This document shows positions 1-6,164 of a stretch of 20,519 nucleotides of DNA, in pieces. A model generated the notes under the pieces. That model was not told where the DNA came from and searched no databases. It worked only from the letters and a program-made list of their open reading frames with translations. A program made the translations under genes and the position numbers. The DNA comes from DATLNF01 sp046590575 (lineage in GTDB: Bacteria; Actinomycetota; Actinomycetes; BP-191), in contig JBKJUS010000108.1 in assembly GCA_046590575.1 (NCBI GenBank), forward strand, positions 1 to 20,519. Direction: 5' to 3'. Positions within the stretch are counted from its first letter, which is position 1. Every line of letters begins with the position of its first letter.

Positions 1-715
1 GGGGGGTACGGGTGAGGCGGGGTACGGGTACGGATAAGGCCTCGAGTTTGTAGCCGAGACCGCGCACCGTCACGAGGTAGCGGGGTACGGCGGGGTCGGG
101 TTCGATCTTGCTGCGGAGCCTCTTGACGTGCACATCGAGTGTCTTGGTGTCACCGACGTAGTCGGCGCCCCACACCCGGTCGATGAGCTGGCCCCGAGTG
201 AGCACCCGGCCGGCGTTGCGCAGGAGCAGCTCGAGCAGCTCGAACTCCTTGAGCGGCAGCGACACCGAGACGCCGCCGACCGTCACCGTGTGCCGCTCAA
301 CGTCCATCCGCACCGGCCCGCCCTCGAGCACCGCGGGGAGCAGCTCCTCCTCCTCGCCCCGGCGGCGGAGCACCGCGCGGATGCGCGCGACCAGCTCGCG
401 TGACGAGAAGGGCTTGGTGACGTAGTCGTCCGCACCGATCTCGAGTCCGACGACCTTGTCGATCTCGGAGTCCCGGGCAGTCAGCATGATGATCGGCACC
501 CCGGAACGGGACCGCAGCGTGCGGCAGACCTCGGTGCCGGAGATGCCGGGCAGCATGAGATCGAGCAGCACAAGATCAGCTCCCGAGCGGTCGAACTCGG
601 TCAGCGCGTCAGGCCCGGTCGTGGCGACACCCACCTCGAAACCCTCACGACGGAGCATGAACGAGAGTGCTTCGGAGAACGACTCTTCGTCCTCGACGAC
701 GAGCACGCGGGTCAT
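1..715 (-). CDS. regX3: RegX3/PhoP-type response regulator (partial, C-terminus beyond the left edge)
   Basis: OmpR/PhoB-family response regulator, the DNA-binding output of a phosphate-sensing two-component system. My translation of the reverse strand starts MTRVLVVEDEESF. The receiver domain (about residues 1-120) has acidic residues E8/D9, phospho-acceptor D52 (in LVLLDLMLPG), T79, Y98 and K101 (in DDYVTKPF). A winged-helix domain follows and ends in the typical VTVRGLGYKLE. Its ATG overlaps the kinase stop (ATGA), so the two are translationally coupled. The frame does not stop after YKLE: it continues through a Pro/Arg-rich tail, including a TTA codon at 37-35, to the window edge, so the protein is longer than the usual roughly 227 residues or ends just outside. 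The Streptomyces orthologue is called PhoP. The family call is secure; only the C-terminal end is unknown. Confidence 0.95.
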   Translation of the reverse strand, partial: MTRVLVVEDEESFSEALSFMLRREGFEVGVATTGPDALTEFDRSGADLVLLDLMLPGISGTEVCRTLRSRSGVPIIMLTARDSEIDKVVGLEIGADDYVTKPFSSRELVARIRAVLRRRGEEEELLPAVLEGGPVRMDVERHTVTVGGVSVSLPLKEFELLELLLRNAGRVLTRGQLIDRVWGADYVGDTKTLDVHVKRLRSKIEPDPAVPRYLVTVRGLGYKLEALSVPVPRLTRTP

Positions 716-1854
716 GACAGGACGGCCTCTCGGTCGGTGAGCGCTTCGTCGGCGACGAGCGGGAGGTGCAGGGTGAAGGTGGAGCCGGTGCCTTCGACGC
801 TCCACACGGTGACGCGGCCGCCATGGTTGCTGGCGATGTGCTTGACGATCGCCAGGCCCAGCCCGGTGCCGCCAGTCTCGCGGGAGCGGGCGGGGTCGGC
901 GCGGTAGAAGCGCTCGAAGATCCGCTCGAGGTCGTCGTGGGCAATCCCGATCCCCTCGTCGGTCACGGTGACCTCGACGACATCGGAGCGACGGCGTACG
1001 CCGAGGGCAACGCGGGTGCCAGGCGCGGAGTAGGCGATAGCGTTGTCCAGCAGGTTGCCGATCGCCGTGACCAGCTGGTTCTCGTCACCCAGGACCTCGA
1101 GCGCCACGTCGCTCTCCGCGCTGACCGTGATCTGCTTGGTGTCGGCCCGCAGCCGGCTGCGGTCGACTGCTTCCCGGACCACCCGGTCGATGCGCACGAC
1201 GGTCGCCGCCGGCCTGGCCTCTGCGCCCTGCAGCCTGGATAGGTCGATGAGCTCCTGCACCAGCCGGCTGAGTCGGCCGGCCTCGTGCACCATTCGGCCG
1301 GCGAATCGGCGGACCGTCTCCGCATCGCCCTCACCGTCGTGGATCGCCTCGGCCAGCAGGGCCAGCGCACCGACGGGCGTCTTCAGCTCATGCGAGACGT
1401 TGGCGACGAAATCGCGGCGCACGGCCTCGACCCGTCGGGCCTCGGTGATGTCGTCGATCAGCAACACCGCGTGACCTGTCGTTCCTGCCAACGCCGCCCG
1501 GACCCGTACCGCAGCCAGGTCAGGTCCGCCGGGCATGTCGAGCTCGACCTCGGCCGGCCGGCCGGTGCTGCGCAGGTCGGCGACCAGCCGGCCCAGCGCC
1601 GGGATCGCGAGCGCGCGACCGCGCACCAGTTTGAGGTCCTCCGCCGTGCGGTTGGCGAGCACCACCCGGTCTCGTCCGTCCAGGACGACCGCGCCGGCCG
1701 CCAACGTCGACAGGGCCTCCTCGAGCACCCGAGGTGGAAGCTGCGCCGCCGGCTCGGCGGGGGCAGCCACCGCCGGCACCTGACGTCGGATGACCAACCA
1801 CGCCACCGCAGCACCGGCACAAACGCCGACGAACAACGCGAGAACAGTGGTCAC
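712..1854 (-). CDS. senX3: SenX3/PhoR-type sensor histidine kinase
   Basis: Membrane sensor kinase that phosphorylates the regulator encoded just downstream. The order is one N-terminal transmembrane segment (about residues 1-22, VTTVLALFVGVCAGAAVAWL), a PAS-like domain (about 35-135), the HisKA H-box FVANVSHELKTP with phospho-acceptor H155, then the HATPase domain with N-box (GNLLDNAIAYS), G1 (DEGIGI) and G2 (GGTGLGLAIV). I chose GTG at 1854 because TACCAT, a good -10, sits exactly 7 nt upstream, which suggests a leaderless transcript; an in-frame ATG at 1893 would add 13 residues without a ribosome binding site. It is divergent from phoU, the arrangement of Streptomyces phoRP/phoU, and PhoU is the expected inhibitor of this kinase when phosphate is plentiful. 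The ligand sensed cannot be read from the sequence. Confidence 0.93.
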   Translation of the reverse strand: MTTVLALFVGVCAGAAVAWLVIRRQVPAVAAPAEPAAQLPPRVLEEALSTLAAGAVVLDGRDRVVLANRTAEDLKLVRGRALAIPALGRLVADLRSTGRPAEVELDMPGGPDLAAVRVRAALAGTTGHAVLLIDDITEARRVEAVRRDFVANVSHELKTPVGALALLAEAIHDGEGDAETVRRFAGRMVHEAGRLSRLVQELIDLSRLQGAEARPAATVVRIDRVVREAVDRSRLRADTKQITVSAESDVALEVLGDENQLVTAIGNLLDNAIAYSAPGTRVALGVRRRSDVVEVTVTDEGIGIAHDDLERIFERFYRADPARSRETGGTGLGLAIVKHIASNHGGRVTVWSVEGTGSTFTLHLPLVADEALTDREAVLS

Positions 1855-1861
1855 GCATCCG

Positions 1862-1867
1862 ATGGTA
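1862..1867 (-). promoter_or_regulatory. Predicted -10 of a leaderless senX3 promoter
   Basis: TACCAT on the minus strand fits TANNNT and ends 7 nt before the GTG at 1854. No Shine-Dalgarno precedes that codon and no convincing -35 is visible, which is common for actinobacterial leaderless promoters. Inference only. Confidence 0.45.
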
Positions 1868-1916
1868 GGGGCGACCCCACATCGCGACCGCATCGCAGTG
1901 CGGGCCGCGAGGCGTT

Positions 1917-1938
1917 GTTCATGCAGCGTTTGCCGGTT
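1917..1938 (+). promoter_or_regulatory. PHO-box-like 11-mer repeat between senX3 and phoU
   Basis: GTTCATGCAGC (1917-1927) matches the GTTCA-type 11-bp unit described for Streptomyces PhoP boxes. The next 11 bases, GTTTGCCGGTT, are a weaker second unit. The pair ends 10 bp before the predicted phoU -10, so a bound regulator would cover the -35 region, the usual place for activation by PhoB/PhoP-class proteins. Position and gene context support it more than the match of the second unit. Confidence 0.35.
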
Positions 1939-1948
1939 TGTCGCCCGA

Positions 1949-1954
1949 TACGCT
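1949..1954 (+). promoter_or_regulatory. Predicted phoU -10 element
   Basis: TACGCT fits TANNNT. Transcription would start near 1961, leaving a short leader that contains the strong ribosome binding site GAGGAGG at 1973-1979. There is no clear -35, consistent with an activator-dependent promoter using the PHO-box-like element just upstream. Confidence 0.4.
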
Positions 1955-1987
1955 GTGCCGTCCCGGCGCCCTGAGGAGGCACCCGCT

Positions 1988-2635
1988 GTGCGCGACGCCT
2001 ACCACGAGGATCTCGACGACATCACCGGGCGTCTCGTCGAGCTGACTTCGCTGACCGGATCAGCCATGGGCCGCGCTACGACGGCCCTACTGGACGCCGA
2101 CGTCGCCCTCGCCGAGGCGGTCATCGCCGGCGACGCCGTGATCGACGCGGTCTACCACGATGTCGAGGAGAAGGCGTTCCTCCTCCTCGCGCGACAGCAA
2201 CCGGTGGCCGGCGACCTGCGCATCCTGGTCACCAGCCTGCGCATGGTGGCCGACCTGGAGCGCTCAGGCGACTTGGCGCTGCACGTGGCCAAGATCGCCC
2301 GCCGGCGCTACCCCAACACCGCCGTACCGCAGCATTTGCGCTCGACGATCCTGGAGATGGGCCAGGTCGCTCAGCTGATCATGAGCAAGGCCGGGGACTG
2401 CATCGCCAACCGCGACATCGTCCTCGCCGCAGAGCTCGAAACCGACGACGACGCCATGGACTCGCTGCACCGGACCCTGTTCACGTCGTTGCTCGACGAC
2501 GAGTGGACCGACGGCATCGAGGCAGCCATCGACATCACCCTGGCCGGCCGCTACTACGAGCGCTTCGCCGACCATGCTGTTTCGCTAGCGCGGCGGGTCG
2601 TCTACCTCGTCACGGGTGAGCGAGTGACCGGCTGA
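1988..2635 (+). CDS. phoU: PhoU phosphate signalling regulator
   Basis: Cytoplasmic helical-bundle protein that represses the phosphate two-component system when phosphate is sufficient and connects it to the Pst transporter. The 215 residues are the family's normal length and contain two PhoU repeats. Acidic metal-binding-type stretches are visible (DLERSGDLALHVAKIA in the first repeat, RYYERFADHAVSLARRVVYLVTG in the second). GTG at 1988 is chosen because GAGGAGG lies 8 nt upstream and the protein then begins VRDAYHEDLDD as in homologues; a frame open further upstream is non-homologous. It is divergent from senX3-regX3 and only 16 bp from gpmA, so the two are probably co-transcribed. High confidence. 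Confidence 0.95.
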   Translation: MRDAYHEDLDDITGRLVELTSLTGSAMGRATTALLDADVALAEAVIAGDAVIDAVYHDVEEKAFLLLARQQPVAGDLRILVTSLRMVADLERSGDLALHVAKIARRRYPNTAVPQHLRSTILEMGQVAQLIMSKAGDCIANRDIVLAAELETDDDAMDSLHRTLFTSLLDDEWTDGIEAAIDITLAGRYYERFADHAVSLARRVVYLVTGERVTG

Positions 2636-2651
2636 TGGCACTGGTCCCCTC

Positions 2652-3479
2652 ATGACACCACCGCAGTCCACTCTGATCTTGCTGCGGCATGGCGAGAGTG
2701 TGTGGAACCGGGAGAACCGCTTCACCGGCTGGCACGACGTCGACCTCACGGAGGACGGCGAGAAGCAGGGCCGCGCAGCGGGCCGGCTGCTCGCGGATTC
2801 GGGCATCGACATCGGTGTCGTGCACACCTCGCTGCAGAAGCGCGCGATCCGCACCGCCAACCTCGCCTTGGAGGAGGCCGACCAGCTCTGGGTGCCGGTA
2901 CGCCGCTCGTGGCGACTGAACGAGCGGCACTACGGCGCGCTGCAGGGGCTCGACAAGGCGGAGACCCTCGCGAAGTACGGCGAGGCGCAGTTCCACGCGT
3001 GGCGTCGGTCCTACGACTCGCCACCGCCGGCGCTCGACCTCGACGACGAGCGGCACCCGCGCTTCGACCCGCGCTACCAGGTGTTGCCGCCCGACGTGCT
3101 GCCGGCGACCGAGTGCCTGGCCGACGTCGTACGCCGGATCACGCCGTACTGGTACGACGCCGTCGTGCCCGACCTCTCCTACGGGCACAACGTCCTCGTC
3201 GCGGCACACGGCAACTCGCTGCGTGCCTTGGTCAAGCATCTCGACCGCATCGCGGACGACGACATCGCCGCGCTGAACATCCCGACCGGTATCCCGCTCG
3301 TCTACACCCTCGACGAGCGGATGCGGCCGGTCCGCTCCGGCTACCTCGGCGACGCGGCGGCCGCAGCAGCCGCAGCTGCTGCGGTGGCGGCGCAGGGACG
3401 CCCCGCCGCGGAGCGCTCGGTCGGCGACGTGCCGCCAAGGGGTCGGGACTCCGAGCCCGACGACACCGCCGACGCCTAG
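2652..3479 (+). CDS. gpmA: 2,3-bisphosphoglycerate-dependent phosphoglycerate mutase
   Basis: Glycolytic and gluconeogenic enzyme interconverting 3- and 2-phosphoglycerate through a phosphohistidine. The catalytic signature LILLRHGESVWNRENRFTGW places the nucleophilic His at residue 13, and the second catalytic His lies in AAHGNSLRALVKH. ERHYGALQG carries the expected catalytic Glu region. The 275 residues exceed the usual roughly 250 because the C-terminus runs into an alanine run (after YLGD) and a polar acidic tail that looks disordered. The gene follows phoU by 16 bp without an obvious ribosome binding site, so it probably depends on phoU translation. Its neighbourhood matches gpm1-senX3-regX3 of mycobacteria, with phoU inserted. 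Confidence 0.96.
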   Translation: MTPPQSTLILLRHGESVWNRENRFTGWHDVDLTEDGEKQGRAAGRLLADSGIDIGVVHTSLQKRAIRTANLALEEADQLWVPVRRSWRLNERHYGALQGLDKAETLAKYGEAQFHAWRRSYDSPPPALDLDDERHPRFDPRYQVLPPDVLPATECLADVVRRITPYWYDAVVPDLSYGHNVLVAAHGNSLRALVKHLDRIADDDIAALNIPTGIPLVYTLDERMRPVRSGYLGDAAAAAAAAAAVAAQGRPAAERSVGDVPPRGRDSEPDDTADA

Positions 3480-3491
3480 CGACGACGACCC

Positions 3492-3517
3492 GAGGTCGGC
3501 GGACGAGCGCCGGCCTC
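3492..3517. terminator. Bidirectional hairpin between gpmA and ybjN-like
   Basis: GAGGTCGGCG (3492-3501), 6-nt loop, CGCCGGCCTC (3508-3517): a 10-bp stem with one T/G wobble on this strand. It fills the 36-bp gap between two converging genes and its right arm overlaps the ybjN-like stop codon. No T-tract, as often in actinobacteria. Confidence 0.55.
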
Positions 3518-4010
3518 AGCGGTCGAGAAGCGGGTTGGGGGAGAGCACCTCGCCCTGCGCGGTGAGCTTCGCCCGGTAGGCCCGCTCCGCGTCGATAGAG
3601 CTGGGGAAGCCGAGCTGCACGGCAGCATCGAAGGTGCCGTCGGAGTACTCCAGGACGCAGCCGAGCAGCCGATCGATCTCCGCCGCGGACACACCCGCGA
3701 GTGGGACGTGGCCGGTCAGGAACACGTCACCGAGCACGTCGCAGGAGAAGGCGACGCCGTAGGTCCGGGCATTGCGCTGCAGCAGGAAACGGTAGGTCGC
3801 GTCCTCATTCTCCTCGGGCTTGCGCATGAAGAACGCCTCCACCCGAAGCGAGTGATCGCCGACGACCAGCCAGGTCATCGTCTGCAGCCGGTGCTCCCCG
3901 ACCAGGGTGACCAGGAAGGATCCAGGGGCAGTGCGTTCGTAGCCGAGATCAAGGTCCTCGAGCGCCGACGTGATCATCGCGTCGAGCCGCTCGAGGTCTG
4001 CCCCGCTCAC
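3516..4010 (-). CDS. YbjN-domain protein co-transcribed with mshA
   Basis: A 164-residue soluble protein of the YbjN family (the Rv0487 position next to mshA in mycobacteria). It is related to type III secretion chaperone-like folds, but its biochemical function is unknown. Visible features are an N-terminal helix (VSGADLERLDAMITSALEDL), a beta-rich core (SFLVTLVGEHRLQTMTWLVVGDHSLRVEAFFMRKP) and a C-terminal helical part. GTG at 4010 overlaps the mshA stop as GTGA, so translation is coupled; an apparently longer frame starting at 4097 only shadows mshA. The fixed pairing with mshA in actinobacteria suggests a link to mycothiol or redox status, but that is inference from neighbourhood alone. 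Confidence 0.88.
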   Translation of the reverse strand: MSGADLERLDAMITSALEDLDLGYERTAPGSFLVTLVGEHRLQTMTWLVVGDHSLRVEAFFMRKPEENEDATYRFLLQRNARTYGVAFSCDVLGDVFLTGHVPLAGVSAAEIDRLLGCVLEYSDGTFDAAVQLGFPSSIDAERAYRAKLTAQGEVLSPNPLLDR

Positions 4011-5317
4011 CTGCCACCCACGGCGGCCAGCCCGGCCTCGTGCTCGTGCAGCGCCTCGGCGTACGCCGAGAGGATGCCGTCCGCGGTCGCCCCCCAACCG
4101 AAGCGCGAGGCGTGCTCGACCGCGCCGGCGGCTAGTTCGGCCCGTCGCTCGGGTGCGGCGAGCAGTGCTGCGATGACGTCGGCGTAGTCGCAGGGGTCAT
4201 GACCGTCGACGAGGACGCCGGACACGCCATCGCGCACCGCGGTGCGCAGACCGCCCACTCGGGCTGCGACCACCGGGGTGCCGCAGGCCTGGGCCTCGAG
4301 CGCGACCAGACCGAAGGACTCGTTGTACGACGGCACGACCACCACCTCGGCGGCGCGGTAGTGCTCGGCGAGCAGGTCCTGGCTGACCGGCTCGATGAGG
4401 CGAACGATGTCGGCGATGCCGAGCGAACGGGTGAGGTCGGCGAGGTTCGCCGGATCGCGCGTGCCGGTGCCGGATGGTCCACCGACGACGTCGACGCGCA
4501 GCCGCGACCGCAGGGACGGGTCGCGGCGGAGCAGCTCGGCGGCCGACCGGAGCAGGACGTCCGGTGCCTTCAGCGGCTGGATGCGACCGACGAAGAGCAG
4601 CAGTACGGCGTCCGGTGCCAGCCCCACCGCGGCAAGGGACGCCGCGCGCGAGGCGCCCGGCGAGAAGCGCTCGAGGTCGACACCGGGAGCGATCGTGCAC
4701 ACCTGCTCAGGGCGGGCGTCATAGAGCGAGACGAGCTCGTCGGCCTCCTCCTCGGTGGACGCCACGAGCCGGGTGGCCGCAGCGACGACCTGTTCCTCGC
4801 CGATCACCCGGGCGGTGGGCTCGGGATCGTCGCCGTCGGCGAGCGCTGCGTTCTTCACCCGGGCAAGGGTGTGGAAGGTGTGCACGAGCGGTACCCCCCA
4901 GCGCTCGGAGGCGAGCCAGCCGACCTGACCGGAGAGCCAATAGTGGGAGTGGACGAGGTCGTAGTAGCCCGGCTCACGCACCGCCTCGGCCCGCAGCACG
5001 CCCGAGGTGAACGCGCACAGCTGCGCCGGCAGATCGTTCTTGGACAGTCCCTCGAACGGACCGGCATTGACGTGCCGCACGGTAACGCCCGGCTCCAGCT
5101 CGACCGTGGGCGGCAGCGCCGAGCTGGTGGTGCGCGTGAAGATGTCCACCTCGATGCCGCGGGCGGCGAGGCGCCGCGAGAGCTCCACGACGTAGACGTT
5201 CATCCCGCCGGCGTCGCCGGTGCCCGGCTGTTCAAGTGGCGAGGTGTGCACCGAGAGCGTGGCCACGCGGCGCAACGCGCTCAGAGCGCGCACTGGCGCA
5301 GAACCACTGCGGGACAC
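4007..5317 (-). CDS. mshA: MshA, D-inositol-3-phosphate glycosyltransferase
   Basis: First enzyme of mycothiol biosynthesis: transfers N-acetylglucosamine from UDP-GlcNAc to 1L-myo-inositol-1-phosphate. It is a GT4-family, GT-B fold protein of 436 residues, the family's normal size. Signatures include SVHTSPLEQPGTGDAGGMNVYV near the N-terminus, HSHYWLSGQVGWL, the C-terminal nucleotide-sugar motif LFVGRIQPLKAPDVLL, and PSYNESFGLVALEAQACGTP with the two glutamates of the EX7E motif. GTG at 5317 is supported by AGGAGG (5329-5324) 6 nt upstream. It is coupled to the ybjN-like gene by a 4-bp overlap. A predicted promoter lies about 100 bp upstream in an AT-rich island. Very secure. Confidence 0.97.
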   Translation of the reverse strand: MSRSGSAPVRALSALRRVATLSVHTSPLEQPGTGDAGGMNVYVVELSRRLAARGIEVDIFTRTTSSALPPTVELEPGVTVRHVNAGPFEGLSKNDLPAQLCAFTSGVLRAEAVREPGYYDLVHSHYWLSGQVGWLASERWGVPLVHTFHTLARVKNAALADGDDPEPTARVIGEEQVVAAATRLVASTEEEADELVSLYDARPEQVCTIAPGVDLERFSPGASRAASLAAVGLAPDAVLLLFVGRIQPLKAPDVLLRSAAELLRRDPSLRSRLRVDVVGGPSGTGTRDPANLADLTRSLGIADIVRLIEPVSQDLLAEHYRAAEVVVVPSYNESFGLVALEAQACGTPVVAARVGGLRTAVRDGVSGVLVDGHDPCDYADVIAALLAAPERRAELAAGAVEHASRFGWGATADGILSAYAEALHEHEAGLAAVGGR

Positions 5318-5415
5318 CGGCCACCTCCTCGCTGCCGTGGAACATCATGGCGGCGCCGGGCAGGTTACGCCGCATGGCGCAGGAGGAGTTACGGCATCCG
5401 GCGCTTGAATGGATC

Positions 5416-5444
5416 ACTTTAAGTAATATTGTCCTTACTGTCAG
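5416..5444 (-). promoter_or_regulatory. Predicted sigma-70-type promoter of mshA
   Basis: On the minus strand CTGACA (5444-5439), a 17-nt spacer and TAAAGT (5421-5416) make a near-consensus promoter. It would start transcription near 5409 and give a leader of about 90 nt before the mshA GTG. It sits in the only strongly AT-rich patch of the window (about 5407-5455). Confidence 0.6.
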
Positions 5445-5450
5445 CAGTAA
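5435..5450. promoter_or_regulatory. Dyad TTACTG-N4-CAGTAA over the mshA -35
   Basis: Perfect 6-bp inverted repeat with 4-bp centre, overlapping the predicted -35 hexamer (5439-5444) of mshA. Placement is right for a repressor operator, or for a factor that touches RNA polymerase. The cognate regulator is unknown. AGTAA at 5422-5426 and TTACT at 5435-5439 form an alternative inverted pair in the spacer. Confidence 0.35.
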
Positions 5451-5513
5451 AGACTTCGTGGTGAGCACCTGAGGCGCACTGGCTCCATCGCCCAGCCACC
5501 GCGACCGCGACGG

Positions 5514-5552
5514 CGACGCCGACCGGCCCAAGGGGGGAGTCGGTCGGCGTCG
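5514..5552. repeat. 12-bp perfect inverted repeat in the divergent intergenic region
   Basis: CGACGCCGACCG (5514-5525) and CGGTCGGCGTCG (5541-5552) are exact reverse complements around a 15-nt centre containing a G6 run. It lies upstream of both divergent genes (mshA leftward, nitrobindin rightward) and outside both predicted transcripts. It could be a protein-binding site, an insulating terminator or a relic. Confidence 0.6.
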
Positions 5553-5587
5553 TCCGGGCGCCCACGACCATCGGCCTCGCGCGTGCC

Positions 5588-5593
5588 TACGAT
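5588..5593 (+). promoter_or_regulatory. Predicted -10 of a leaderless nitrobindin promoter
   Basis: TACGAT fits TANNNT and ends 7 nt before ATG 5601. There is no Shine-Dalgarno. Same geometry as before senX3, the SpoIIE phosphatase and the aldo/keto reductase. Confidence 0.45.
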
Positions 5594-5600
5594 GAGCCGC

Positions 5601-6134
5601 ATGCCTCCGCCTGACCTGCACCCGGCACTGATACCTCTCGCCTTCCTGCTCGGAACCTGGCGGGGCGAAGGTGTCGGCGGCTACCCGACTCTTGACGCGG
5701 ACTTCCGGTATGGGGAAGAGGTCCTCTTCTCCCACACGGGAAAGCCGGCCCTGCACTATCGCCAGCGGACCTGGCTGCTCGACGGGCTCGACACTCCCTC
5801 GCATGCAGAGTCGGGGTACTGGCGACCGCAGCCCGACGGCAGCCTGGAGGTCGTTCTCGCTCACCCCACCGGGATCGCGGAGATCTACGTCGGCACGGTG
5901 ACCGGCACCCGGATCGAGTTGACGACCGACGTCGTCGTACGGACCTCGTCCGCGGCAGAGGTGACCGGGCTCACCCGGCTCTACGGTCTGGTCGAGGGCC
6001 GGCTCATGTACGCCGTCGACATGGCGGCGGTCGGCCAGCCGCTGCAATCTCACCTTTCCGCCACCCTCGACCGGGTACCGGGGCAGGAGCCCCCGGGGGG
6101 CACGGCGAAGTCGGACAGCACACTCCCAGACTGA
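5601..6134 (+). CDS. Nitrobindin-type heme-binding beta-barrel (THAP4/FABP-like)
   Basis: Small cytoplasmic heme protein of the nitrobindin family, a ten-stranded beta-barrel whose ferric heme binds NO and isomerises peroxynitrite in characterised members. The 177 residues show the N-terminal GxWxGxGxGxYPT motif (GTWRGEGVGGYPT, from residue 18), strand-rich repeats such as HAESGYWRPQPDGSLEVVLA, and the C-terminal HLSATLDRV in which H151 is the expected proximal heme ligand. ATG 5601 is chosen over GTG 5583 because conserved sequence begins soon after it and a TANNNT lies 7 nt upstream; homologues are about 160-170 residues. It is divergent from mshA, so two thiol/nitrosative-stress-related genes share one intergenic region, though no common regulation is shown. 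Confidence 0.9.
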   Translation: MPPPDLHPALIPLAFLLGTWRGEGVGGYPTLDADFRYGEEVLFSHTGKPALHYRQRTWLLDGLDTPSHAESGYWRPQPDGSLEVVLAHPTGIAEIYVGTVTGTRIELTTDVVVRTSSAAEVTGLTRLYGLVEGRLMYAVDMAAVGQPLQSHLSATLDRVPGQEPPGGTAKSDSTLPD

Positions 6135-6164
6135 CTCGCCACCCCTGACACCGATAGAGGTCCG

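Noticed and set aside
1790..1987. Longer phoU start with a 66-residue upstream extension.
   Set aside because: The extension overlaps the senX3 start and the promoter region, while GTG 1988 has a strong GAGGAGG site and gives the family length.
3355..3390. Alanine run (GCN repeats) in the gpmA C-terminus as a sign of frameshift or phase variation.
   Set aside because: The run uses mixed codons and the frame stays open to a normal stop; alanine-rich tails are known in actinobacterial homologues.
4199..5422. Plus-strand open frame of 407 codons opposite mshA.
   Set aside because: Antisense to mshA, which has full family signatures; the product is compositionally biased and motif-free.
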